64,000 nt of DNA from Bisporella sp. PMI_857 (Eukaryota; Ascomycota; Leotiomycetes; Helotiales; Helotiaceae), in assembly GCA_021307315.1 (NCBI GenBank), contig JAJSPD010000015.1, positions 682,001 to 746,000 of the forward strand, given 5' to 3'. Positions 12,001 through 25,885 of this stretch are shown here, piece by piece. The translations under genes were made by a program, and so were the position numbers. The notes under the pieces are model-generated. The model searched no databases. It was not told the DNA's origin and worked only from the letters and a program-made list of their open reading frames with translations. The stretch's first letter is position 1. Every line of letters starts with the position of its first letter.

Positions 12001-15000
12001 GAGTAGTACTACTTATTATCTCAACCACAGTGCTAAAGTGATGGCCTTGGCAATGCGTAGATAAGCGTGGTGGGACTTGTTCAAATTTACAATCTGTACC
12101 TGTATATTTATTTGCATATATACGGCTGCATACATATCTCGGGCTGCAATGATGGCTTGATGGATCTGATACGATTCATGGGGTCCGGGGTCAAACGGCA
12201 TATACTGTGTATAATTCAGAATGATTTTGGCGTGTGTGCGAGATCTGGCGCGACTCATGGGCTGAGGATAGCAGAGGGCAAGCTGAGGCCGCTGACTTGC
12301 CGTACATACAGAGAGGCAATCCAGTGGACGAGAAGCCTTGAGGCTTCCTCTCCCTCATTTCTTTCTCTACTCTCAATCGCGCCTTTCCGTGGTAACGTCA
12401 CACCTCCACCTCTTGCATCTCGTACTCAAGACGTCAATCCTCACCGGGATGAGCATACCGCCTTTTATCAAAACCCTCCCTTTCCACAGCTATGTGTTCC
12501 TTTCTCGGTGATTCAATTTTGTACATGTTTTACCTGATACTCCCTGGCCTTTCACCTTCCACCATACCGCATGACTTACAGCTCGCTCTGCCTCGCCGAC
12601 GTGTTGCACACATGAGCAATCTACACATTCATACATGCAGTCATTGCCGACTGGCTGTCCTCGTAGGCAGCCAGCAAATTCTGGCTCATGGTGTGGCTGT
12701 GACTCTCCCATGGGGGTCAATATGAGTCCAGCGAAAACGTGGGGAATGCTTGGCTACCACCACAGCGCGTGGACGAAAGGCTCTACTTCGCCTGACTGGG
12801 CAGCGGCTGTTCTATCTCACCTCAGATCAAGTTTTCTTACCTATTTGCAGTAACAATATTTTGTGCCCCCCCTTATTCGCAGAGCTGACTTTTATTCGGC
12901 GTGATTCCTACTTGCAAACATCTGCCTGTCGACTGGGCATGATAATACCGGCTTATCAGGCCTTATTTTGCCCTGTATAAAAGTAGTCAAAGCAGGGCAA
13001 AATACTACTGTGATATATTTCTGAGGCACAGAGGTTCATTGAAAAGGGGGGAGGGCCGGGGGACAACCCAGAATGATGCCCTAAGTGTGGGGTTGCGTTG
13101 TGTGGTGTGCGTAGATGCGCCATGACAGACATGAATCGTCAGCCGTGTTGTAAGATTTCTAAACATGGACACGACATGGTCAGCTTCGACCCATTAGTAC
13201 GTTATATCTTATAGCTGAGCTCATCGGCTTCTCCTGTCCTCTTGGTTGTTAGCTCATATCACCTGCGGCGTCTCTCTCAGGTTACATTTTGATTCCTGAC
13301 CATGTTTGGGGGTCAGCGAGGGATGCGCGCTTTTGCTGATCGACGCTCAGAACCTGGGGTAAACGGTACGCCGTCATCAAAGTTTGACGGCTCCTCCTCT
13401 AGGCGCGTGAACTCTAGAGCTTGTACGGTACTTGCACCGTAACTGTGCGAATACTATACTTCTGATGATGCAATCATCCTCCTGTTTCCAGAGGCTACTT
13501 ACCCTGAGGTCGAACGGGGCCAGCGTCCCGATGTCGCGATTTGACCACGCCTTGACGAGGCTGAGCTTTCTTATTTTTGGAATCAGAACCAAGCGAGGGA
13601 TGGATACGACTTCCCCGCCTCTCATCATCAACCTTGCCCTGAGATCTTGGGGTTCAGGCACCGTGTAACCTTCTCAATTCGTCTGCCAGGAGCAAATAAT
13701 TTAACCAACATCTGGCGCTTTATGAATCTTTCGTATAATCGTTCCAAGGGTACTGGTGATGCGGTGGCTTCTTCTTGGTCTTTTTGCTAAGCGCCGCTCT
13801 CTCCCTCCCTCCGGTCGGGCAGCAGTAGCTTTCCCCCTATCTAGCGATAAGATTAATAACGGCCCTACTTTTTCCACTCTAGCAAATTTTATCGTTTTCC
13901 CGTGAATTCATAAGGCTGTGTTGCGGGGAAACATAACTCATGCCTTTGCTGACTCGTGCGTGTACACCGTGTTCTGATTCATTATGCGTTTGCACTTGTG
14001 TGGTGTTCGGTGAAGATTTGTGAGGTGGATGTCCATGCCCCAACAATCCGGTGTTTTGAAATGCAATTTTGAAAGAACTGGGGAATGGGGCCGATGAAGT
14101 ACTGTCTCAGGCTATTATTTCTTGTGACAAGCAAAGAGAAGGAATTTTCTGATGCACGGAACAGGCCCTTCTTCGGGCCGTATAAAAAAAATGAAGCTTC
14201 TCTGCAGCAGATTTGTAAGAGGCGACTGAACAATCCGAAAATATTGTGACAATTGGCCCCGCTGAGTCGAGTCAAGGCCCCATAAATAACAGAAATTTCC
14301 CCTGATAAGCTTGTTCCTCCCCGAAAGTTCGATTTCGTGGAGAAAGCAAAAGACTGTTACAAAGATTGTCTGCGACATGACGATGATCAAGAGGACCTGC
14401 CCCAAGAGCGCTGAATCGAATAATGCCTAGGATAATCGACGGCATACACCAAGCAGTCTCAGTGTGCGATGAGGGAATGAATGACGCGAATCCTGATGGT
14501 GGAGTCTCATACCGTAGTGCCAAAAACTAGAATTACTTTTGTAAACCCTGATGATACTCGCCTTATTTGAGTGGGGTAGACGCATCGGCTTGTATCGGAA
14601 GCTACTATAGACATTTTGTCAACTCACGACTTCACTCCTCTGGCTGACGTGGTGGTATCGAACGACTGTCAAGACGTGCATTGCTAAAACTGGGAAGTGG
14701 GAAGTTATTTAGAGAACGTGGTAGGCGATAGGTGATTGATTGACTGGCGCAAAGTTACTTTTGGAGCGATATTGCCATATGACGCCAGTGATGTGATGTG
14801 TGGTTGGGATTGCGGGGGAAAAGCTGATGATGCTCATACCAAGCCTTCTGGAAGCACCCTGGAAGCATTCTCTGACTTTCCAATCTCGGCATATCACCGG
14901 CGAACTAAAAAGTTGATAAAGTTACCACTTTGAGCGACATTCCCCGGGAAAGGGGGGGGGACGAAGTTATTTTGAGGTAATTCTACGCCAGAATCCTTTC

Positions 15001-15406
15001 ATGATTTTTAGTTCCCCCCCCTTTTGGGGGTTTTTTTTTCTTTTTTTGTTTTGGTCTTATCTTTCATGTTTGTAACCGTACTGTTTTGTAAAATCTGCCC
15101 CCAAGATTTCCCAAGCTTGGCTGATGTGGGGAAACCTCACAAATGGTTACCCAAAAAGGTCAGAACGGGCGCAAATAGGAAATTTGATATTTGACGGGCG
15201 GCTGCCGGGCTCTTGGAGTAGTGCGACCAAAGTGTTGGCCTGTCTCGCGTTTGCCCGGGATGTTCGGGAGTTCAGCTAGTCGATAGCATATCTGACACTC
15301 GTCGCGCTGGGGCTGAGTAGAGCCTTTTCCCTCCAAGTTGGCGGTCTGCGGTCATATGCTGTTGCTGGCGGCTGGCTGCTGCTGCTGTTGCTGTTGTTGT
15401 TGCTGT

Positions 15407-15434
15407 ACGTGGACGTGGACGTGGACGTGGACGT
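15407..15434. repeat. ACGTGG hexanucleotide microsatellite
   Basis: About 4.7 tandem copies of ACGTGG, directly after a GCT/GTT triplet stretch. On the minus strand one open frame through it encodes a Thr/Ser repeat, but that frame has no other sign of being a gene. Confidence 0.85.
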
Positions 15435-18400
15435 ATCAGTATTGACGACGGCGAGCATGGATGTCGCCATAGTTGACCAATTCATAATGATTAGATAATT
15501 GCCAATTGCTCCGAAGCCAAGACGAATAGATTGTTGATCCGAAGACCTGGGAAGCACCACAGGGGAGGGGTTGCCCAAACGCCACCAGAACGGGGACGTG
15601 GGGGTGCATTTTGTTACAGTACGAGAAACTAAAGTACGTACTGTATCCTGCCTGTATGAACCATACCATACTACCATACCATAACATACCAGTAAAAAAA
15701 GCTATTTACAGTTGCTTATCATCCAGGACAAACACTGTCAGTAGATAGATATTACAACGTCGCCCTCTTCTGCGGTGAGACGAGAGGAGGCAACCCATCC
15801 AGCCGCCAGAGTTGGGGGAATTGCCCTATCATTCACTGTGGGGTGGCAGTTTCGCGGCCCGCCTCGCCCCGTGTCCTGTCCTGATTCAAGCCATTTTGTG
15901 TGATTTGAGAGGTTTCTGGGGGGACACAGCAATGGTTCTGTACCACCAACCAACAAAATCATTCTTTGCAACACCAAATATCAATAACAACAAAAAAAGC
16001 GCTGTCACTTACAATTCGATGCGGAGGCGTCCAATCAACAGCCAGGAAGCAACTCGGAATTAGGCTGCCTGAAGACGTTTGGAACTGCTGCACCGACGAT
16101 CTATGCCATCCCAAACTGCACCGGTTGAATTTGTCCGGAGCCGCGACCCAGGTGAACTATAATGATACTGCATAGGCATAAACGTAAAGTAGCTCGTAAG
16201 GGACAAGGAGAACCGCCATCACCCAACCAAACGCGGCCTCAAACCCGAGCTTCCAGGAAGGTTCTCGTAGCCCATGTCCCAAAACGACCATTTCACCACA
16301 TTCTGAAATTGCGGAGACGGCAAGCCCCTGGTCTACGGGATAGTAACCTGGGTTTTTGCGGAGAGGCGTGGAGGAACTGCGCCGCGGGGGCTGCCGGTCA
16401 GCAATAAGAGACGAACATCAAACATTCGAACAGGCCAGTGGGCTGTCTATCTGACATTGTTCATTTGCTCTTGTGCCTGAAGACTTCAAGGGCGGCGAGA
16501 CAAGATAGGGGTGCGGCGTTGTTTTGGGCAGAAGTCAACATGTAACCCCAGCGTGACTTTTGTCTTACCCACCCTCTGTATCTTCCTGCTTCGATGTCTT
16601 TCAGAGTTGGGTCACATCTCGACTTCTCAGCCTGATGTCGATTTCTTCGGTACGACCTCTGAAACCTGCGCAAGATGATCATCATCATGTCACGGAGGCT
16701 CTACTCCGTTGAACAGGTGCTGCTGCTAAAACGCAAACGCGTCTGATACGCAAGCACGAGACTCGGCAACAGACGGTATCTGAGGAGATTGACCTGAGCT
16801 CATGCTTGAGCGTGGTCGTGTGGTGTGCACGAGATATGGTAAGTACTGTATACGATTGCGTCTTGGGAAATAAGGAGCGAGGGAGGGTCACTTCAGAATC
16901 CTGTACTGTACTGTCTGGATCTATTCTGGGAATAATAATGGAACGCTCTCACGGGTATGCAACCATACGGCAGATGCTCATCTCTGGCATTGAGGGGAGA
17001 TGACGCTAGACATTGAGGCGAGCAACACTTTTCTTTTCATAACGATAGTAAGGCTGGCCACCTAGAACAATATCTCTCAACTAAACAAAGCACGAAAAGC
17101 TTGAGGATGCTTCCCTCCCCGCTGGATAATTACACCGAAGGATAAACTTAGAAAGTCTGGCATTTCCTTTCTGAATCCACACTTCTCCGCAGTCCCGCCC
17201 CTTGTCAATCCCCCCTCTCCGCTCAATGCTCAGACCCTCTAATTCTTCCGAGATTATCCGATGGAGGATCTTTGTCGCGAGGCCGAGAGATAGCATCCCC
17301 CTGAACCTCACACATGTACAGTTCCAGATTCAGGTACACGATTGATGCGCATAAAATGGGTGTGGTCGGATGTACCTTCCATGTTCAAATCCAATATTTA
17401 CATGTGAAAGGCAAGGGACCACAATCCCATATCTTACTGTACCTACAACCCAGACCCTTTTTTACATTCTCTGGATATCATTTACTATTATCCCTATCAT
17501 CGGGGTAGTCGAGACACGTGGGCACAACGACATGATATCCGAGCCGGCCACCTTCCCCTTATTTCTCCTAGCTGGAGATTTCCCATTTCGTATGAGCCTC
17601 AACTTCAGCCACAACACCAGCTCCACTTGCTTCAAAAAAGTGCCGGGAACAACAGGGACCTTGCAAGTATGTATGGAAACAACTCAGAACTTCCCACTTC
17701 CATGACCTGACTGGCACAGAGCCTGAGACTTTAACGATGTCACATCTCTCCAGTTTTCCTAACTTCCAGCAACACTCCATCATATTTCCCCATCATTCAA
17801 CCGAGGAAATTCCGCCCCTCCCCATTCCGCCGGCCGTTCTGAAGTTTGTAAATCGCCGCACTTATCCCCTAGAGCCGCCGAGCCAACAAAGGATGCTGCT
17901 CCACCTTCCTACAATAGAAGATAATATTTGCCTCTATGTCACTACTTGCGGCGTATATTCCCGGGTTTCCAGAACTCCGCCTGTGCCTTCTGGACATATC
18001 TAGATCTACCCTAAGAGATCCTCAAAGATTTGGAAGGCATTATTGTACCAGTGGCTCACGGGAAGGCCGTTACCACAAGTCAAAGCCAGGGACTCCTTAC
18101 AGTAGCCGTTAGGCGGAATCCCGATATCCTTGAGATCTCTGCTTATCTCTTAATAAAATCTTGTTGCGGGACCCGTTATTTCTGGAAATACGCCATTGAC
18201 GTCGCAACGCCATGGGGGAAGACGACCGACATGACTCGGTGACCCAGGTATTTTGCTTGATAACGAAAAGAATCTGTGGAGAACGGACTTTCGAGAGCGA
18301 TTAATGCCGGGATTATGCCGAGCAGATCGAGAGTCACGTGTAGCCGAGGAAATCTTCGGAGGCCATCGGAATAGAGACAAAACCACGAGACGCGGTTATC

Positions 18401-20229
18401 AGCTTCTGCATGGAGACGACTTGGGGTTGACGCTGGGGTGTTTAGACCCGAGGTTAGTTAGGCCTGGGAATGGGCGAGGTCGGATCGCACACAAGGTTTT
18501 AGTATGGGGTTGGTGTCCCTGATTTCCACAAGTGTGAGGCTATCTACGAATATGATCGGTCAGTGGCTCTTTAGCTACGCTGGGCTTCAAGCTAAAAACG
18601 ATGTCGTTATCTGTAAAGAGTCAGCAGGACAGCGAGGCTTGATTTATCTGCACAATCCTTTTTTCTTTTTGCTCAAACCTCTTCTATCCGTTCATCCATC
18701 AACCCTTCTTCTCTGGACGTGTCGTACTAGGACACAGTAGTTCTGCGGAGGTTTTGTTGTAGCGGCAGCGGCAGTTGCGCTTTCCCCAGAATATGTCATG
18801 CAATGCCGATCTACTCCAAAGATCTACTCATATTTGCTGCGGCATTTGGCTGCTTGACCCCAGGATTTAGTGGTAGAATCGGGGAAACAAACAGCCAAGG
18901 GGGAAATCAGTTCCCCCTAGTCAAGTTAACCTCGTCTCGGGACTTCAACCAGAAGGATGAAGATCATAGACTTTGCTAGTTGACATGATAATCTGACATC
19001 ATTCTTAGCTGGTTGAAACGAGTCAGAATCTGCTCGTGCGTATTTGTGAGAGACCAGGCCGTCCAGGTTCAAGTAAGCCGGAAATGCGTAGCTTTGCGTA
19101 ATTCGTTCTCGACGTTCGTGCGTTGGTAGTCAATGATAAGATGACAATGCGTAGCCCGACAGCGACAGGATGCATTAGTCATAAAACCTATTTTCCTTGC
19201 GTCAGAAATTCTTTCGCCTCTGTGTAATGCTCTCCCTTGGTGAAACGCGAATGGGATATGGTTACGTGATCTTCTGCTTTCAAATCTTTGCTGCGAATAC
19301 CCTTCCCCATTAGCAAATAATAAATGCACCATGACCTGAGCAACCCCTTACCATGCTTAGCCCGCCTTCATAAAGTTTTTGGGGGGTGACTACCGTAGAC
19401 ATGTATATCCCTGAATAGTTCTTTTTTTATTTTAAAATTTTATACTTTCCTCGTTAAACCTACGATCATTACAGATCCTGCTCATCCGAGATCACTGTTT
19501 CCACAGAGATCAAAAAGCCTTCCCGACACATCCCGAAACAGAAACATTTTAAGCCCAAGGATTTCAAGGAAGGCAGCCTCGCATTGAACTTTTTGCCGCC
19601 TTGCCCCCCCCACGAGGATGTTTCAATATGCTGTTTGCGTCTTAGTCATGAGAAATAAATTTTGTTTCCAAATTACGAAAAAAATGACATCTTTGTTTGA
19701 ATACGAAGCTCTCGTGTTATACCGGATCCGGCTTCTCTCATGAAGTTTCGAGCGGATCCCCGTAAATCGGGCAAAGGCGTGGTTACAGATCGATTCAGTT
19801 GGGAGGTGTAATGGATCAGAATAGATCATGAGCGCTGTCATGCCTTGGTTGGAAAGCTTTGTTCTGTTAAAGTGTGAGGTTTAATATCTACGAATATGAG
19901 CATGTTTTCCCGTTCCTATTACTATATCCCTTGATTGTCATATTCCCCTTCATAGAGCTGCGGGCTGGACGTAATGCAGATATAGAACGTCCTTTTCTGC
20001 AGCCTCTGCCCCTGCTTGTTCCTGTCAGGGAATCTAAAGATTTGGGGAAGGCTGTTTCTTGCTCGTTAATGCCAAATCAGCTGACTCCAGAACCGGTGTT
20101 GCCCGCGATTGTCTTCTATATTTCTTTCGTGTATTCTGATGTTGTTGCTACGATGGCTTTTGTTATGGTTGACCTCTAATTTGGATAGTGTAGCCGGAAG
20201 GTCCATGTTCAGATTAACTGGCTATAGGA

Positions 20230-20263
20230 AACACACACACACACACTCTCTCTCTCTCTCTCT
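20230..20263. repeat. CA/CT compound microsatellite
   Basis: A run of CA dinucleotides passing directly into a run of CT dinucleotides, about 200 bases beyond the 3' end of the large ankyrin-type gene. Confidence 0.85.
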
Positions 20264-20450
20264 TGTCATCATTCATATTCTTCCCTTCTGAAATATCACT
20301 TCAGAACATTCTTTGCTTTGAAGGACCGATGAATATATTCAATAATAGATGCTTAAAACCAATTACGATAGAGATTTCCTTATCTTGTAATATTCAGGTA
20401 AGACACGGCTCCAGCCAAATATCATACTTTATCCAAGACATTTAGGATCA

Positions 20451-23400
20451 TTACCCCGATGGAAGTGATTGATAACAAAGCGCAAGTGCGCCAAAACTCC
20501 CCAATAGTAAAGATTCGAGCCCAGTGGCCCCCTGAATATCCCCTGGCTTCCCTTTTGACCACCATAATGCAGTCACCAACGCTGTAACACAGGGTCCTAT
20601 AACAAGCATAATGATAAGGACTACACCGTCGCAGTCCTCAATAATATGAATCCCGTAGCCGATGGCAGCGTCGTCAGGATGGGGAACGGAAAATATGCTG
20701 GCGGCGCATTTCTTGGGGATCCGTGTAGACCAGGTCCGGCTCGTGTGCAGCTGAGACTTCTTGGAGTTGAGCTCGTGGAGGATTATGCTGCTGGGGACGG
20801 GCTCGCCGTGCCATGGGCACGGGTGGTAATGGTACGAGCCACTCTGGACATCTTCCTCTGGCGGTATCCTGGGGCCGTCGTGGTGGAATATCCCGACCAC
20901 CGAACCCATGTTCTGGACGGAAAACTGTTTTTAATTAGCGACGATATTTTGGGCAGAGGCTTGAAGGGGTTGGTTTACTTGGACGTGCTTAATGTGGAAG
21001 GGGCGTAAGAAGATATTCCATCGCGGCCGCCGGATTTCGAGATATGCATCTTTGACGCGTTTGAAGAAGTGGTAGTCGTCTTCTGATAGGTATACTTGTA
21101 CTTCCTTGTGCCGCGAGACATAATTCTTGTGCTTCACGCAGACTTCCATGTAGACTGGTGTGCTCTTGGGTACCTGTATTGTGGCAGAGGTCGCTGGTGA
21201 TGTTTTAATGTTAGGTGGATTTGACGAGGTTGAAGAAATTAAGGTGAGACTGGAGGTTGCTGCAGCGCCATAGGGTCCTGTCTGACCAGATCCTGAGCTT
21301 AAAGAATTATTTTGACGCACAGATTGGTTGTGATCTCCGGCGGATGCTTGCCGACTATGAGTTGTCGAATGAGCTGGAGCTACCTGTGGAGGGTTAATCG
21401 ATGCTGACCACAATGTGCTAGTACTGGCGGTTGCTACAGTGATGTCTTCAGGGGCATATTCCTTGGTATGCGAAGAAATCGTAGGAAATTCTTTTGCCAT
21501 GTATGAAGCTTCAGTTCCGAAATTGCTATATGGCAGCACCCGTTTCCCTTCAAGTTCCTTTTTCAAATTTTCAATGTCCTCAGGGTGTGAATTCTTGAAG
21601 TCTGCATATAGCTCATCACCGCATTCCTGCTGATGTTAATTCATTGAGCAAAACTAATAAAACAGTTATTGCAACCTACACACTTCCACTCTAGGCGCTG
21701 GTACCCAGGAGCAACAGGGGGCCGTATCCTATACATGATGCCTTGCAAGATGGCCCATATGAGGCGGTACATATACACTGAAGCCTCATAAGCGGACCAG
21801 ATATAAAATGGATCTTTTCTGCGGCTCTCTTTGCTAATAGAGGATTGGAGTGATCTTTGCATTTCTAAAAATGCATCCGAAGAGAGCATGAATCCCTGAA
21901 CACCATGGATAGTACTTAAAAATGGCAAATCGCTCTTCTCCTCGTAGTCTAAGAGTGTTTCGTCTTCTAGATGCTCCTCAAGATCCTTGGGCTGATTTGC
22001 TTCTAAGCTCTTCCATAGTCTGTCCAGCTTTTCTTCCATTGTCATGGACCCTTGGCCTCGAAGAGAATCCATTTGAAGCTGTTTCGAGATTTCCTCTGGA
22101 AATGAATTGCAACGCAACACAGTTGCAATGAACGCTGACTGCAGTACTACCATCTGGCCAAGTGCTTCTTCTGATGGGGATGATGCCTCTATCATCAAAG
22201 ACGCACCAAAAGCCCGTAACAGGGTGCGCATTAGTCCTTGGAAGGCTGGCGCATCTATCACAGTCGACGCTAAATTAAACTGCCTTTTGAGCTGGAGTTG
22301 TTGTTCTAATAGTCTTATGAGTTCGTCAGTAGCAACAATAGGCCTATTTTGGTTTGAGATGGAGGCTACCAGTGTTGAACCTTGTTCCAATGCTTCATTT
22401 AGGTTGAGGGTGGCTACGGTATTTTCAAGATTTGCAGCATCAGATACAAAAGTACGTTCACTAATGGTTCGGGACTCCCCTCTAGTTGCTATATGATGTC
22501 TGTGATGAACCGAGGGCAATGTGGAGGTTTGAGGAGTTTCATCCGAGTCAATCTGCTCAACAGCGTTAGCGTAAGAACTGAACTCGCTTTCCACATCGTT
22601 ATCATCGTCATCAAGAAGCTCAGACTTGCGGCTCAGGTTAAGCTTCCCCTCTCTATCGAGTTGGATATGGTGTATGTGATGGATATGGTACCACCAGTCA
22701 GGTCGAATCTCAGAGGCTAAAACAGATGTCTCCCGAACTGCCCAGACAAATTCCAGTTCCGAAAATTGGTCCATATCAAATAGAGAGAGAATTATCCATC
22801 CTGGGACGAAGCCCGAATTTGGTCGCGGCTTAATTGGTACATGCTTAGCTCGGGAGCCGAATGATAGTCGAAGGGAGAATAGGCCAGTATGAGCAAAGCT
22901 GCAACCAACTTCGAGAAGCAGTCTGACCACCTCAACTCCGGTTTGCAGATTGACAGTGGTACCTGTTTCCAGAGGGTCTGTGATATCGGCAACACTGATG
23001 ATTGCATCTAGGGCTATATCCATAAGCCCTCGACCAGTCACATCAATATCGAACGGTGCTGCATTCCGAATGCTCAACTCATGCTGAATGCGCCCAATAT
23101 CTAGCACAGCACATGCTACGAAAATTGGCTGATCAGTGGGGACGATGTGGAAGGGTGTCATTCGGACTTCGAATGACTCGCTATGAGCGCACAATATAAA
23201 ATTCCAACCAGTATTCATGACTGGTAGTAGCCATGCTGGAGGGAGAAAGCTCAAATTGATTCTTCTTTTGTCCCACTTGCTAACATTGCTATTCCCACGA
23301 TAGGTATAGTGGCGTATAGAAATTAAGGTATGACCAAAAATCGTACACAAAGCATGAGTAGTACGCTTAAAGACCGCAGGCTTTTCGTCCACATCTAAAG

Positions 23401-24623
23401 AGCCATAAGCTTAAATTCTGTTCGCGTCGGAGAGTGCCATTGAAAGATTGAGATTTTTACCTTCTGCTAAACCAGCTGCATCAACTTGATCTTGAAAGAC
23501 CGCCCGAATTGCTGTGGATACTTGACACGGCAAGAAGTCGAGATTCTTCGAAATGGCAGCAATGGTCGATTTCTCTCGAGTACTGTAGCGGCTCGTTCTG
23601 ATTCCATCTAATTAGTGGAATTCCCAGTATTTCTTATTACGAAAGAACATACACGGCTAACTGTGCAGCAATGAGAGCAGCTCTAGCGGTTTCAACACGT
23701 GATATATAGTTTCTGGCTTCATGCTGCCTCTCAGGAAGCGCCCCCACGATGCTCTCCGGATCAGCCTCCTTTGAATGCCTCCAGGTGCGAAAGATTCTAG
23801 AACTAGGTTCAGAGTTTCAGACGTAATGATAAGAGCAGGAAGGTAATCTGTTTTGGGGATTTGGATCGTGGATTTTAACACAACCAATCGCTGTAGATCA
23901 ATGAGCATTTTGTGTAAACGTAGTATCTCGAATCTGAGTGATATAAAACGAGTATTACTGATGCTGATTTTATGAATCTCTATTAGTAACATCCTACACT
24001 GTGCTGTAATTTGATAGAATCTAGCGGATGTGTCTATGAAAAGTCATTAGCCACATCTCAATTTCGTAAAGCGAGAATATCTTACCACGCAAGCCAGACG
24101 TTTCTTCAGATACACGAAGGCCTTGATTAATATTTGTAATTTCTTCTACTTGGACCGTTGCATCTACATAAAAACTCGCTGAGGCTGCAACAGCATCGCT
24201 ATGGAGAAAAGAAATAAGGCTGCGACGACAATCCGTCAAGCGTTTGCGAAGACCGCGGATATCGCCTTCGACCCATTCGAAACTTCGAAAAATGGTGCCT
24301 TTAGAGACTCTGTTGAGTTCCAATACGATGGGGTTAAGCTCTTCCAAAATATGTTTGCTGCTCTTCAAAACCTCGAATAAGTTGTCGCTGGGACCGAGCT
24401 CTCCATCGACGTTATGTCGACGATCCCTGTCACTTAAGACAGTTTCCAACTGTTTGATAGTGGACATGAAATCATTCACTTCATTCTGCAAGGCTAACAA
24501 TTCTGCAGGAGCGGGTTTGAATCCTTTCAAAAGCCAGTACATATCACTAGCGGCTTGATAGAGTTGAAATGTTACTGTTGTGGTAGCTATGGATTTCGCG
24601 ATCATCCCCAACATTTCTGCCAT
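20451..24623 (-). CDS. STAND-type N-terminus / ankyrin-like / two-TM fungal protein (about 1293 aa)
   Basis: Six exons fit one continuous frame: 24623-24086, 24033-23662, 23607-23461, 23394-21680, 21626-20979, 20912-20451 (introns 52-66 nt). Start is the first ATG of the frame; it opens with MAEMLGMIAKSIA, the helical N-terminal domain common in fungal STAND/NLR-like proteins. Residues about 300-350 hold an STREKSTIAAISKNLDFLP-type segment and about 420-560 look ankyrin-like. Near 922-928 is a WKCECG motif (CxCG), then a conserved-looking basic tail and two hydrophobic segments at about 1236-1258 and 1272-1289. No NACHT or other P-loop was seen. Known: related proteins are abundant in filamentous ascomycetes and mostly uncharacterised. 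Inferred: a membrane-anchored recognition or scaffold protein. The last intron (20978-20913) is 66 nt, a multiple of three, with an in-frame TAA. The donor at 23661 (gttagc) is atypical. Confidence 0.8.
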
Positions 24624-25885
24624 AGCGTCAACGTATGCATCCGGCAACGGATGAGGGGGAGTATAGGAAGGAAAGGAAGATCTTGTTATTGCAAAACTAG
24701 AAGGCGACAGCAGCTTTCAGCACGCAGCCTCGTTCGGGCGTGGTTGCATGCCTAAAATGCGCTTTTCCGAATCGAGACATCCTAACCATTTCAATGATCA
24801 CTGCTAGCCAAACCGACTGAAACTAATATTTGATTAGGATGATGACAATATACAACTTGGAAACAAGCTAGATTATTGCCGTTTCGTATTTTATTTTATT
24901 TTGAGACTAACATTAGAACATCGTAGCACTCTTCAATGGTTTCAGCAATTTGTTGCTCTAGCTAATATAATGATATTCGAAGGAGCCAACGTTAGCCATC
25001 TCTCTTGATAATTTTGAATTTATATCATGAATGAAATACAAATTGAACATAAGTAGACCGGTTTAATCCTTAAGAATACCAGGTATGCTGCTTCCCATTG
25101 TCATCGCTGCTCCGACTATTGCTGTCATATCCTGTGAAACGTGAACGTATAGGCGGCGTGATATGTTAACAGTAATACGGAATTATAATTGGGAATGTGT
25201 ATGGAAATAGTTCAAACAAAGAAGAAGGTATGATGGAATAAGAGGGGAAGGCTGGTGATGTGAGCTGTTCAATTCCTGTTAGTGATATGATAGAAGCTGA
25301 AATGCGGAGGCAAGTGGAGGAGGGAAGCAATCTCTTTTTAGGCAAACAAGTGGGCATGAAATTGAGGATATATATATTTCACAAACTGGACTCATAGTAT
25401 CCACTACTGACCTTAACTAGTATAATATCCAGGAAGGATCAATAACGCTAGTGGTGTCTGTTTAGTAGGGGATAACTGCGATTTTTTCTGTAGCAAAGCA
25501 TATGCAGCTCGCTTATCTCAGGAGTATGCTTCTCAACTATTTGGCAATGGACATAATTGAGTGGGCTGTGGATTCAGAAAGATCTCTTTCAACTGTAGTT
25601 ATAGCGCGTTTCTTTTGGTTTCTCATTTTTTATTTGTATTTGTATACATTCCAGGTCTGCTTGATGTTTGCATCTGGGTACCACGGCTGAGGAACTCAAT
25701 TGGAGTTTCGCAGTGCCGCTCTACACTCCGTTCACGAATAATGATTTGAAGGTGGTACACATGTAGTTGTAATGCATCTAGTCATTTCTCATCTCCTCTA
25801 TGGGTATATCCGCTCTCTATGCTCAAAATATGCTCCATGCCCAATTTTAGTCCTGAATATGCAATCCGAACGCCGTTCAACGTAT
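24624..25885. other. Intergenic, no gene seen
   Basis: AT-rich spacer between the 5' end of the ankyrin-type gene and the 3' end of the GH76 gene, both on the minus strand. Presumed promoter of the former. Short open frames only. Confidence 0.5.

Larger units (their letters stand above)
12001..20450. other. 8.4 kb gene-poor region
   Basis: Only scattered short open frames, none with recognisable motifs, consistent splice sites or family similarity. Notable sequence: GCT/TTG-type triplet repeats at 15355-15405, followed by about 4.7 copies of ACGTGG at 15407-15434, and a CA/CT dinucleotide tract at 20230-20263. No transposon ends, tRNA or rRNA recognised. Confidence 0.5.

Noticed and set aside
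15276..15677. 133-codon minus frame with a Thr/Ser repeat
   Set aside because: The repeat is the ACGTGG microsatellite; the rest shows no family or splice signal.
20931..20933. In-frame TAA suggesting a broken gene in the ankyrin-type protein
   Set aside because: It lies within a 66-nt GT...AG intron with a gctaat branch point, and splicing restores frame.
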